Assembly: GCA_016720805.1 (NCBI GenBank)
Contig: JADKJZ010000015.1
Location: 36,001 to 100,000, forward strand
Source: Gemmatimonadota bacterium
GTDB lineage: Bacteria; Gemmatimonadota; Gemmatimonadetes; Gemmatimonadales; GWC2-71-9
DNA: 64,000 nt
Direction: 5' to 3'
Under the pieces are notes generated by a model, which was not told the DNA's origin, made no database searches, and was given only the letters and a program-made list of their open reading frames with translations. Positions 53,856 through 64,000 of this stretch are shown here, piece by piece. The position numbers and the translations under genes are program-made. Every line of letters starts with the position of its first letter. Position 1 is the stretch's first letter.

Positions 53856-55216
53856 TTCAGCTCCGAGGCCGGAATCGCCCGCTTCCAGCGGACCGCGCCG
53901 GTGCGATCCTGAATCGTGATGGTCAGCACCCGCTCCTTCAGTGGACCGGTGACCTCGAGCAGGCCGAAGTTGCGTTCACTGACGATCGTGCCGTCCACGC
54001 GGTACGCGTTCGGTTCGGTCTTCCACCCGGTCGACGGCCCCGCCGTGAGGGGCGACACAGTGAGGTCGTAGAGAGGGTAGCTGCCGCCGCGGTCCATCTT
54101 GCTCAGCTCGGTCCAGTGCTTGTCGCCGGTCAGGAAGATCACGCCTGGAACACGCTCCTGTTGCAACCGGTCGAGCAGGAAGGTGCGCTCCGCACCATAC
54201 GTGGCGTAATTCTCGAAGGTCACGGAGTTGTTCACCGTCTGGCCACCGATCACGACCAGCTTGAACGTGGCCCGCGATGCCTTGAGGCCGTTCAGCAGCC
54301 ACTCGATCTGGTTGCGCCCCAGATAGCTGTGATCGCCCGTCACCCGGCCCTGCCCGTCGCGGTACCAGCGGTTGTCCATCAGGAAGACATCGACGTCGCT
54401 CCACCCGAACGTTGACGTCACGCCACCGCCGCCATCGGCCCCGAGCGGAGGATTTCCCCAGAAGAGTTCGAACGCGGCGCGGGTGAGGAAGCGGCCGCCG
54501 TAGGAGCGATCGCTGTCGTTGGGGCCGAAGTCGTGGTCGTCCCACGTCGCGTAGTGACTCGTCGCGGCCAGCAGCGGCTGAAGCTCAGGTAGCGAGCGCG
54601 AGTGGGTGTAGCGATGGAAGACGCCGGTGCGGGAATCGAAGTCACCCTCGCGCAGGTAGGCATTGTCTCCCATCCAGAGCATCAGGTCCGGACGGCTCCG
54701 CGTCACCGCGCCGAGGATGTCGTAGTCGCCGCCGTACGGGGTGCCAGGGCGGTCGAATTCGGGCTCGTTCACGTAGAAGCAGGAGGCCACCGCGATCCGA
54801 ACCGTCGGCGGGTCGGTGCGGTACTGCCAGAGCGTCGGCGTCGCAAAGCGGAGTGCGTAGGGACGCGGAACTACAACGCCATTGATCCGGAGTTCGTAGC
54901 CATACACATGCCCGGGCTTCACGCTGTCGGCCTGGACCTTGGCTACATGGGCCGTGGCAGGGGCGGTTCGGACCGACTCGCTGGTGTAGCGCCGGGTCGG
55001 GGCAAGCGAGTCCCAGTAGACAAATTGGACCACGGCCGGCCGGGTGGTCTGCGCCCACAGCGTCACCTCGCGCATCTGGGAGGCACCGACCATCGGTCCG
55101 GACTGCAGGATCGGAGTGGTCGCGGGCGTTCCCTGGGCAACGAGCCGGGGGCCGAAGAGCACCGAAGTGGCCAGGAGAACACGGGCCAGAGGAGCAAGGC
55201 GAAATGGAGTTTGCAT
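53852..55216 (-). CDS. PhoD-like secreted phosphatase
   Basis: 454 aa, signal peptide (LARVLLATSVLFGPRLVAQ). Fibronectin-like N-terminal domain, then metallophosphatase motifs: IAVASCFYVNEPE, LWMGDNAYLREGD, YATWDDHDFGPND and FLTGDKHWTELS carry the Ca/Fe ligands of PhoD. Hydrolyses phosphate esters outside the cytoplasm. Upstream of and overlapping ypdA. Confidence 0.85.
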   Translation of the reverse strand: MQTPFRLAPLARVLLATSVLFGPRLVAQGTPATTPILQSGPMVGASQMREVTLWAQTTRPAVVQFVYWDSLAPTRRYTSESVRTAPATAHVAKVQADSVKPGHVYGYELRINGVVVPRPYALRFATPTLWQYRTDPPTVRIAVASCFYVNEPEFDRPGTPYGGDYDILGAVTRSRPDLMLWMGDNAYLREGDFDSRTGVFHRYTHSRSLPELQPLLAATSHYATWDDHDFGPNDSDRSYGGRFLTRAAFELFWGNPPLGADGGGGVTSTFGWSDVDVFLMDNRWYRDGQGRVTGDHSYLGRNQIEWLLNGLKASRATFKLVVIGGQTVNNSVTFENYATYGAERTFLLDRLQQERVPGVIFLTGDKHWTELSKMDRGGSYPLYDLTVSPLTAGPSTGWKTEPNAYRVDGTIVSERNFGLLEVTGPLKERVLTITIQDRTGAVRWKRAIPASELK

Positions 55217-55309
55217 GGTGGTTATGATCGTCCATTGTTGTTTGCGAGCGCAAATCCCGGCGACTGGTCGGGCATCCCGTTCTGCCCCCGACACTACTAA
55301 GCTCTAACA

Positions 55310-56301
55310 GTGCAGCCAACCACGCCATTCACCGTCGGGCCTCCCATCGAGCGAGGCCGTAGTTGGGGTGCGCTCAGCACGAGCGCCGCCCTCCACGTCG
55401 TGGTGGTCCTCTGGCTGATCTTCCGCCCCGCCTCGGCGCGCTCGCTCCCGACGATTGAACGGAATCCCGGGGAGGACCGACAGGAGATTGCCTTGGCGCC
55501 CCCGGCCAACCCGGCGCCGAAGGCGGAACAGCAGCCCGATCAGCCGCAACCGCAGCCGCAGCCGCAGCAGGAACAGCCCAAGCCGGAACCGCCGAAGAAG
55601 TCGACGCCACTCGGTCCGGACTCGAAGAATCCCGACGCGCTCGTCCCCAAGGAAGCGGGGCCGGAGAAGCCGCAGATCGATCCGGATCAGATGAACGTCA
55701 ACAAGCCGGAGCCGCCCGCCAAGGTGGAGACGCCGCCGGCCGAGCCCGAGGCGGCACCGACCCAGGCCCCCAAGGGGGTGCGCCGCATTGCCACCGCGTC
55801 GGATATGGTGAACAATCTGACCGCCAAGGGAGTGCCGCTCGACGACAACGGGAAGCCGCGCGACATCCTCACCGCCGGCACCCGCAACTCGAACACGGCG
55901 GTCGCCGCGGCGGCTGGCGCGATGGGTCGCGTCGGGCCGACGCAGCCCGACTACCGCGACTGGCGCCCGTCGTTCCCCGAGGCGGCTGGGCGTTGCGTCG
56001 AGATCCCCGATCTCGGCAAGAATCCCGATGGCACTCCGGTACTTGCCACGGTCATCGGGCGCGTGCTCGGCGACGATCACCGGACCCCGCTGGCGGGGGC
56101 GCACCTCCAGATTGTTGGCACACCGTTCTCGACCTTCTCCAACGGCAACGGCGAGTATCGTCTCGAGTTCGATCCGAAGTTGCTCGAACGCTGTCGCGTG
56201 CAGTACGTGCGCGTGGCGCGCGAGGGCTTCAGCGGTCAGCTGCTCACGCTCTCCATCGGTGAGCGCATCATGAGCGACGACGTGGTGATGCGCCGCCGCT
56301 G

Positions 56302-56302
<1 letters not shown>
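55310..56302 (+). CDS. TonB-like protein with carboxypeptidase-regulatory domain
   Basis: 330 aa. One N-terminal TM (LSTSAALHVVVVLWLIF), a long Pro/Gln/Glu/Lys spacer (residues about 60-155) able to span the periplasm, and a C-terminal beta-domain (TVIGRVLGDDHRTPLAGAHL, FSNGNGEYRLEFD) of the CarboxypepD_reg type. This replaces a normal TonB C-terminus. GTG start. Its stop overlaps the next start (TGATG). Confidence 0.65.
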
Positions 56303-58335
<2,033 letters not shown>

Positions 58336-58371
58336 TTTTCCATCCGAGTTCCATCCCTCTCGGAGGCCCGT

Positions 58372-59298
58372 TTGACCACCACCGCGGCAGTCCCCGGCCT
58401 CACCACGACCCAAGCGCCATTTATCGAGCAGGCTCAGGCCGAAGGGCGGCTCTATATCGACCAGCCGTACGAGCTCTACTCCGAGGCGAATCACGACGTC
58501 TGGCGCAGGCTCTATGCGCGGATGGGGGAGCGGTGGCAGCAGTATGCCAACCATCGCTTCCTCGAGGGGCTGGAAACGCTCTGCCTCGATCCGGAACGGG
58601 TGCCGCGCCTCGAGGACGTGAACAAGTTCATGGCGCCGCTGACCGGCTTCCGGGCCAAGGCGGTGAGTGGGTACGTGCCGGCGTACATGTTCTTCGATTG
58701 CCTGCGTCAGCGCGCCTTCCCGACCACCATCACGATTCGCGATGGGGCCGTGCTCGACTACCTCCCCGAGCCCGACATCTTCCACGACATCGCCGGCCAC
58801 GTGCCGATGCACACCGACAAGGCCTTTGCCGACACGCTGGTGATGTTCGGCGAATGTGCCAAGGCGGCGGCAGAGCGGGTGGCGACGATCGAGGATGAGC
58901 ACGAGCAGTTGCAGGTGCTGACGTCGGTGATCAAGGCAATGGCGCGCTTCTTCTGGTTCACGGTGGAGTTCGGCCTGATGCGTGGCACCACGCCCGGCGA
59001 GCTCAAGGTGTATGGCAGCGGCCTGCTGTCGTCCTATGGCGAGATCGCCCACGCGATCGAGTCCCCCGCGGTGCAGCGTTTCCCGCTGCAGCTCGAGTGG
59101 GTCGTCAACCAGTACTTCGAGATCGACCATTACCAGCCGTTGCTCTTCGTGGTCGATTCCTTCGAGCACCTGTACGCCGAGATTGAGCGCCTGATCGAGT
59201 GGGTGCGGGAGGGACGGCTCGACCACGTCTCCCCAGGCGAGCCGGCCATCAGCGAGGCGGACCTCCGCTCCTTCCTTGTCGCTGCGCGGTCCGCGTGA
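58372..59298 (+). CDS. phhA: Phenylalanine 4-monooxygenase
   Basis: 308 aa. Iron ligands in EPDIFHDIAGHVPMH (two His) and FWFTVEFGLM (Glu). Hydroxylates phenylalanine to tyrosine with tetrahydropterin. TTG start after GGAGGCCCG. Lacks a regulatory ACT domain, as usual in bacteria. Confidence 0.95.
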   Translation: MTTTAAVPGLTTTQAPFIEQAQAEGRLYIDQPYELYSEANHDVWRRLYARMGERWQQYANHRFLEGLETLCLDPERVPRLEDVNKFMAPLTGFRAKAVSGYVPAYMFFDCLRQRAFPTTITIRDGAVLDYLPEPDIFHDIAGHVPMHTDKAFADTLVMFGECAKAAAERVATIEDEHEQLQVLTSVIKAMARFFWFTVEFGLMRGTTPGELKVYGSGLLSSYGEIAHAIESPAVQRFPLQLEWVVNQYFEIDHYQPLLFVVDSFEHLYAEIERLIEWVREGRLDHVSPGEPAISEADLRSFLVAARSA

Positions 59299-59400
59299 AC
59301 CTGCGCGCGCCGCGGCCCGGGCATCGTCGCACCGATCCAGGATGGCAGCGCGTCGCCGACTGCCCCCTTTCGTCTTTCTGAACGCGACCCGGAGTACCTC

Positions 59401-60528
59401 ATGACCGCCACTATCACGCAGCCTGACCTCTCGACCGCGCACGACGCCTTCCCGATCCACGGGACCGACTACATCGAGTACTGGGTCGGCAACGCCAAGC
59501 AGTCGATGCTCTACTACTGCTACGCCTTCGGCTACGAGCTGATCGGCTATCGCGGCCCCGAAACCGGTGTCCGTGATCGCGCCTCGTATCTGCTGATGCA
59601 GGACAAGATCCGCCTGGTGCTCACCACGCCGATGGGGCCCGAGGGCGAGATCGCCGAGCACATCCACCGTCACGGCGACGGCGTCCGCGACATGGCGTTC
59701 TGGGTCGAGGATGCGCGCGCGGCCTACGCGGTGGCCATGGAGCGCGGCGCGGTCTCCGCCGGCGAGCCACGCGTCGAGCGGGACGAACATGGCGAGGTGA
59801 TCATCGCCGGCATCCGCACCTACGGCGACACGATCCACTCGATCGTCGAGCGGCGCAACTACACCGGGCTCTTCCTGCCGGGGTTCGTCCCGATGACCTC
59901 GAGCTACCAGTCGAAGTCGACCGGCCTCAAGTACGTCGACCACTGCGTCGGCAATGTCGAGCTCGGCAAGATGAACAGCTGGGTCGAGTTCTATGAACGC
60001 GTCCTCGGTTTCACCAACATCCTGACCTTCGACGACAAGCAGATCACCACCGAATACTCGGCGCTGATGTCGAAGGTGATGAGCAACGGCAACGGACGCA
60101 TCAAGTTCCCGATCAACGAGCCGGCCAGCGGGAAGAAGAAGTCGCAGATCGAGGAGTACCTGGACTTCTATCGCGGCCCGGGCGTGCAGCACGTCGCGAT
60201 CGCCACCGACGACATCATCACCACGGTGCGCGATCTCCGCTCGCGCGGCATCGAGTTCCTGCGGGTGCCGGCCGCGTACTACGAGACGGTGCTCGACCGG
60301 GTGGGGAAGATCGACGAGGACATCGCGCCGCTGGCGGAGCTGGGCATCCTCGTGGATCGCGACGACGAGGGCTACCTGCTGCAGATCTTCACCAAGCCGG
60401 TGCAGGATCGCCCTACGCTCTTCTACGAGATCATCCAGCGGAAGGGCGCCAAGAGCTTCGGGGCCGGCAACTTCAAGGCGCTGTTCGAGGCGATCGAGCG
60501 CGAGCAGGACGCGCGGGGGAACCTCTAG
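59401..60528 (+). CDS. hppD: 4-hydroxyphenylpyruvate dioxygenase
   Basis: 375 aa. Two vicinal-oxygen-chelate halves; iron ligands in YVDHCVGNVE (His), GVQHVAIATDD (His) and TLFYEIIQRKG (Glu). Converts 4-hydroxyphenylpyruvate to homogentisate. One base before hmgA. Confidence 0.96.
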   Translation: MTATITQPDLSTAHDAFPIHGTDYIEYWVGNAKQSMLYYCYAFGYELIGYRGPETGVRDRASYLLMQDKIRLVLTTPMGPEGEIAEHIHRHGDGVRDMAFWVEDARAAYAVAMERGAVSAGEPRVERDEHGEVIIAGIRTYGDTIHSIVERRNYTGLFLPGFVPMTSSYQSKSTGLKYVDHCVGNVELGKMNSWVEFYERVLGFTNILTFDDKQITTEYSALMSKVMSNGNGRIKFPINEPASGKKKSQIEEYLDFYRGPGVQHVAIATDDIITTVRDLRSRGIEFLRVPAAYYETVLDRVGKIDEDIAPLAELGILVDRDDEGYLLQIFTKPVQDRPTLFYEIIQRKGAKSFGAGNFKALFEAIEREQDARGNL

Positions 60529-60529
60529 C

Positions 60530-61723
60530 ATGCCGATCTATCACCTGATGGGCGAGGTGCCCCGCAAGCGGCACACGGTCTTCCGGCGTCCCGATGGTGG
60601 GCTCTATGCCGAGGAGCTGATGGGGCACGAGGGGTTTGTCGGGACCGCTTCGCTACTGTACCACATTCACCCGCCCACCACCGTGCTCTCGGCGCGTCGG
60701 TTGCGGCCGATCGTCTGGGAGGCGGACGACGAGACCTCGCTGCGCCACCGCCACTGGCGCACGGCGCAGGCGCCAAAGGGTGGCTCCCTCGTGCTCGACC
60801 GCGTGCCGATGCTCTTCAACAGCGACATCGCCATGCTCTGGTCCGAGCCCGATGCCGCCGTCGAGCCGTTCTACCGGAACTCGCAGGCCGATGAAGTCGT
60901 CTACGTCGTCGAAGGGGAAGGGGTGCTAGCGTCGGCGTTCGGCATCCTCCCCTTCAAGCCGGGTGACTACGTCGTCATCCATCGCAATATCACCCATCAG
61001 TGGCGCTTCGACCGCAGCAAGGGCGCGCCGAAGTTGCTGGTCATGGAGAGCGCCGGGCACGTCCGCTTTCCGACCCGCTATCGCAACAACGTCGGCCAGC
61101 TGCTCGAAGGTGCACCGTATTCGGAGCGCGACATCCGCCGGCCGACGCACCTCGAGCCGATCGACGAGCGCGGCGAATTCCCGATCGTCGTGAAGCAGTA
61201 CAAGGCGCTCAACGAACTGCTGCTCGACCACCACCCGTTCGACGTCGTCGGCTGGGACGGCCACTTCTATCCGTGGGCGTTCAACATCCACGACTTCGAG
61301 CCGATCGTCGGGCGCATTCACCAGCCGCCGCCGGTGCACCAGACCTTCCAGGGCGACGGCTTCGTGATCTGTTCGTTCTGCCCGCGGCCGTACGACTTCG
61401 ACCCGAACGCCATCCCGGCGCCGTACAATCACAGCAACGTCGATTCCGACGAAGTGCTGTTCTACGCGTCGAGCGAGTTCATGAGCCGGAAGGGGATCGA
61501 ATACGGCAGCGTCACGCACCATCCTGACGGCTTGCCGCACGGCCCGCATCCGGGCCGGGCCGAGGCCAGCATCGGGGCCACGCACACCAACGAGCTGGCA
61601 GTGATGATGGACTCGTTCCGGGCGCTCAAGATCGCCAAGGCGTCGCAGCCGTTCGAGGACCTGAATTACCACCGCTCGTGGGTCGAGCAGCAGCACGGCG
61701 CCTTCAACCCGCCGACGAGCTGA
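60530..61723 (+). CDS. hmgA: Homogentisate 1,2-dioxygenase
   Basis: 397 aa. Cupin-type enzyme; the iron region includes SFCPRPYDFDPNAIPAPYNH and LPHGPHPGRAEAS. Opens the homogentisate ring to maleylacetoacetate. Same operon as hppD; maleylacetoacetate isomerase and fumarylacetoacetase are not in this window. Confidence 0.95.
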   Translation: MPIYHLMGEVPRKRHTVFRRPDGGLYAEELMGHEGFVGTASLLYHIHPPTTVLSARRLRPIVWEADDETSLRHRHWRTAQAPKGGSLVLDRVPMLFNSDIAMLWSEPDAAVEPFYRNSQADEVVYVVEGEGVLASAFGILPFKPGDYVVIHRNITHQWRFDRSKGAPKLLVMESAGHVRFPTRYRNNVGQLLEGAPYSERDIRRPTHLEPIDERGEFPIVVKQYKALNELLLDHHPFDVVGWDGHFYPWAFNIHDFEPIVGRIHQPPPVHQTFQGDGFVICSFCPRPYDFDPNAIPAPYNHSNVDSDEVLFYASSEFMSRKGIEYGSVTHHPDGLPHGPHPGRAEASIGATHTNELAVMMDSFRALKIAKASQPFEDLNYHRSWVEQQHGAFNPPTS

Positions 61724-61739
61724 GACGGGGCGCGCCACG

Positions 61740-62138
61740 ATGCCACGGCGGCTGTATTACGCCATCACCGACGGGATCCGCGTCACCGTCGAGCCGCGCT
61801 TCGTGGCGGAACAGTCGCGCCCGTCGATGGGGCACTACGTCTTTGCCTATCGGGTGCGCCTGGAGAACGTCGGTGAACGGGCGGCGCAGTTGCTCGCCCG
61901 CCGCTGGCTGATTCACGACGACATCGGGCACGACAGCGAAGTGGCCGGGGAAGGGGTCGTCGGCGAACAGCCGATGCTCCTCCCCGGCAGCGTGTACACC
62001 TACCAGTCCTCGGCGGTGCTGCGCGCGTCGAGCGGCTGGATGGAAGGGGAGTACCACCTGGTGCGCCCCGACGGCGAGTCCTTCGACGCGACGATTCCGA
62101 GGTTTTATCTGACGGCGGATGAGGTGGCGACCAACTAG
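61740..62138 (+). CDS. apaG: ApaG-family protein
   Basis: 132 aa, one immunoglobulin-like domain: YYAITDGIRVTVEPRFV, YVFAYRVRLENVGERAAQLL, ARRWLIHDD and VVGEQPMLLPGSVYTYQSS are hallmarks. Linked to divalent cation handling in enterics; biochemical role uncertain. Confidence 0.94.
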   Translation: MPRRLYYAITDGIRVTVEPRFVAEQSRPSMGHYVFAYRVRLENVGERAAQLLARRWLIHDDIGHDSEVAGEGVVGEQPMLLPGSVYTYQSSAVLRASSGWMEGEYHLVRPDGESFDATIPRFYLTADEVATN

Positions 62139-62140
62139 GG

Positions 62141-62273
62141 GCGAGCAGCGAACGGCGAACGGCGAACAGCGGAGAGGGTGAAGCGTAAGAGGTGAAACGG
62201 TCGCCATTCGCGATCCCGTTTCACCTTTCACGTCTTACGTCTCGCCGTTCGCCGTTCGCCGTTCGCCGCTCGC
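62141..62273. repeat. Large imperfect inverted repeat with 7-bp tandem units
   Basis: Arms about 62141-62200 and 62216-62273. Each outer part has tandem CGAACGG / CCGTTCG heptamers (about three per arm); inner parts pair GTGAAACGG with CCGTTTCAC. It lies between convergent apaG and sulP and could act as a bidirectional terminator or a mobile palindromic repeat. Confidence 0.6.
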
Positions 62274-62328
62274 TTCTTCCTGCCATCTCCCCACCGCCCG
62301 CTCCACGCTCAGCGCCCGCTCCAATCCC

Positions 62329-63882
62329 TCACGCTGCAATGCAGCGGCGGTGGCGCCCGTCCTTGGTGAGGAACACCACGCGCGTTCCGTGACTCCGGCT
62401 CTGTGCCTCGAAATCCTTGAGGATGCGGGCCGTGGTGACGTCGAGTCCGGGAGCGGCAGCGAGGTCGATCAACAACAGCTTCGAGGGGTCGGGGAGAACG
62501 TTGAGGGCACGTCGCAGCGTCTCGGCGCCGCCGAAGAAGAGCGGTCCGCGCACCTCGAGCAGGCGGACACCGGCCGGCAGCCAGGCGCGGCGAATCAGCG
62601 CCTCGCTGTCGTCCTCCTCATCGCCCGTGATGACGTGCGTGGCGGTGGTCATCTTCTGCACGAAGAGCAGGGCGGCAAGCGCCATCCCCATGCCGATGCC
62701 GACGGTGAGGTCGGCCATCACCGTGAAGCCGAAGGTCGTGAGCAGCACGGCGGCGTCGTTGCGCGGGCCGCGCGCCAGCCGGAAGAACGAGTGCCACTCG
62801 CCCATGTGCCACGCCACCACCAGCAGGATGCCGGCGAGGGTCGCCATCGGGATGAGTCGAGCGAGCGGGCCGGCCACCAGCAGGATGATCAGCAGGGTGG
62901 CGGCGTGCACCAGCCCGGCAATCGGGGTGCGGCCGCCACTGCGGATGTTGGTCGCGGTGCGGGCGATCGCGCCGGTCGCCGGGATGCCGCCGAAGAAGGG
63001 CACGGCGAGGTTGGCGATTCCCTGCGCCACCAGTTCGGTGTTGGCCCGGTGGCGGAAGCCGGTCATCGAGTCGGCCACCACGGCCGCCAGCAGCGATTCG
63101 ATCGCCGCGAGGAGGGCAATGGTCGCCGCCGGCGTGAACAGCTCGCCCAGGCGCTCCAGGGAGACGTGCGGCACGCTCGGCATCGGCAGGCCACGCGGCA
63201 GGTCGCCGAAGCGGGAGCCGATGGTTGCCACGTCGAGGTGCAGCAGCGAGACGGCGGCGGTGGTCACCACCAGGGCGACGAACGGCCCCGGGACTCTGAT
63301 GCCGGTCCGGGGCCAGAGCAGGAGGATCGCCAGGGTGGCCCCGGTGACCCCCACGGCGGTCGGGTCGATCGTGCCGATTGCCCCGGCCAGGACCTGGATC
63401 TTCGGGAGGAAGGCGGCCGGGACCTTCTCCACTCCGAGGCCCAAGGCGTCGGCGAGCTGGCCGAGGGCGATGATCAGGGCGATCCCGCTGGTGAAGCCGG
63501 TGGTGACGGGGAGGGGGATGTAGCGGATCAGGGCGCCGGCGCCGAGGAGGCCGGCGACGATCAGCATGCCGCCGGCCAGGAGGGTGGCCACCAGGAGGCC
63601 GTCGAGGCCGAATCGCTCGATGGTGATGGCCACGAGGACGACGAAGGCGCCGGTCGGGCCGCCAATCTGGACCCGGGAGCCCCCGAAGCCGGCGATCAGG
63701 GCACCGGCGATGATGGCGGTGACGAGGCCTTGTTGGGGGGTGACGCCCGAAGCGATGCCGAAGGCGATGGCGAGGGGGAGGGCGACGATGCCGACAATGA
63801 TGCCGGCGGCGATATCTCGGCCGATTTGTCCGGGGAGGAGCTCCCGGCGGAGATCGACAAGCTGGGGACGGAATCGATACAT
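62329..63882 (-). CDS. SulP-family anion transporter with STAS domain
   Basis: 517 aa from ATG 63882. SulP core helices (GIIVGIVALPLAIAFGIASG, GLVTAIIAGALIAGFGGSRV, GPTGAFVVLVA) followed by a C-terminal STAS domain (LLEVRGPLFFGGAETL, LLLIDLAAAPGLDVT). Likely transports sulfate, bicarbonate or similar anions. TATGTT lies shortly before the ATG. Confidence 0.92.
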   Translation of the reverse strand: MYRFRPQLVDLRRELLPGQIGRDIAAGIIVGIVALPLAIAFGIASGVTPQQGLVTAIIAGALIAGFGGSRVQIGGPTGAFVVLVAITIERFGLDGLLVATLLAGGMLIVAGLLGAGALIRYIPLPVTTGFTSGIALIIALGQLADALGLGVEKVPAAFLPKIQVLAGAIGTIDPTAVGVTGATLAILLLWPRTGIRVPGPFVALVVTTAAVSLLHLDVATIGSRFGDLPRGLPMPSVPHVSLERLGELFTPAATIALLAAIESLLAAVVADSMTGFRHRANTELVAQGIANLAVPFFGGIPATGAIARTATNIRSGGRTPIAGLVHAATLLIILLVAGPLARLIPMATLAGILLVVAWHMGEWHSFFRLARGPRNDAAVLLTTFGFTVMADLTVGIGMGMALAALLFVQKMTTATHVITGDEEDDSEALIRRAWLPAGVRLLEVRGPLFFGGAETLRRALNVLPDPSKLLLIDLAAAPGLDVTTARILKDFEAQSRSHGTRVVFLTKDGRHRRCIAA

Positions 63883-64000
63883 AAGCTCGCAACATAGCAG
63901 GCACTTGCGCGAAAGAAGGGTCTCCTCTAGGTTTGCCGTCCCCCGAGGAACGGGTCGCTGGAAAGAGTGCAGGGGCGGTCGGAAAGCCAGTTGTGACAAG
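63883..64000. other. Upstream region at window edge
   Basis: The open frame of sulP runs on to 63999 but shows no family similarity; no other gene is visible in this last 118 bases. Confidence 0.5.

Noticed and set aside
62145..62275. CRISPR-like array
   Set aside because: Units are only 7 bp, adjacent, and form one palindrome; there are no spacers or cas genes.
62350..63897. 515-codon plus-strand frame
   Set aside because: Antisense to the SulP gene, low-complexity Gly/Asp/Arg composition and no domain.

Overview
The window is high-GC bacterial DNA. Gene content fits Gemmatimonadota or a similar soil/sediment lineage: a YpdA-type FAD reductase, a complete phenylalanine/tyrosine to acetoacetate pathway, MscL, SulP, and secreted proteins with little named homology. 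The phylum is an inference; no marker gene is present to settle it.

Its backbone is one large integrated element. Bases 1455-1494 are the 5' half of a tRNA-Arg(TCT) and bases 51015-51057 are the 3' half. Joining them rebuilds a perfect 74-nt cloverleaf. Both junctions carry the same 10-bp core (the anticodon-loop sequence CCTTCTAAGC), so about 49.5 kb has inserted into the anticodon loop. Near the right end are a tyrosine recombinase (frameshifted), a small likely excisionase, and a complete substitute tRNA-Arg(TCT). Paired TGyrACCAG repeats with a 13-bp period lie inside both ends and look like integrase arm sites.

Layout. 1-1454: chromosome (LolA-like protein, mscL). 1.5-11.6 kb: left accessory module, with an ERF annealing protein, a cassette of unknown protein + PIN nuclease + trypsin-like protease, a minus-strand run of small proteins, and a secreted CsgG-like protein. 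12-28.5 kb: copper/silver block (CopC-CopD fusion, CopRS-type two-component system, short Csp-like Cys protein, CusCBA, CopB ATPase translationally coupled to an archaeal-type GAPDH, DUF5676 protein, ArsR/SmtB regulator, CDF-like transporter, DUF2911 protein, YnfA). 29-45.5 kb: two czcCBA efflux clusters, each headed by a small secreted His-rich protein, plus a broken HupE/UreJ gene, an anchor protein and a P1B-4 ATPase. 45.7-50.9 kb: right accessory module with a ClpX-like ATPase, small proteins, excisionase candidate, integrase and tRNA. 51-64 kb: chromosome (TM2 protein, MATE pump, PhoD-like phosphatase, YpdA, TonB-like protein, acetoacetyl-CoA synthetase, PhhA, HppD, HmgA, ApaG, SulP).

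Three observations stand out. First, the left and right modules hold paralogous copies of the same three minus-strand genes in the same order, each module having lost a different one. Second, many accessory genes share a GCGGTATGGTG-type box; in four cases the -10-like hexamer sits 5-6 nt before the ATG, which predicts leaderless mRNAs. Third, GAPDH, a known target of copper poisoning, overlaps the copper ATPase gene by four bases, suggesting exporter and metabolic bypass are made together.

Caution: several island genes (integrase, both czc clusters, the anchor protein, a small gene at 48.7 kb) are frameshifted at runs of G or C. Some of these may be sequencing indels, although the intact chromosomal flanks show none.
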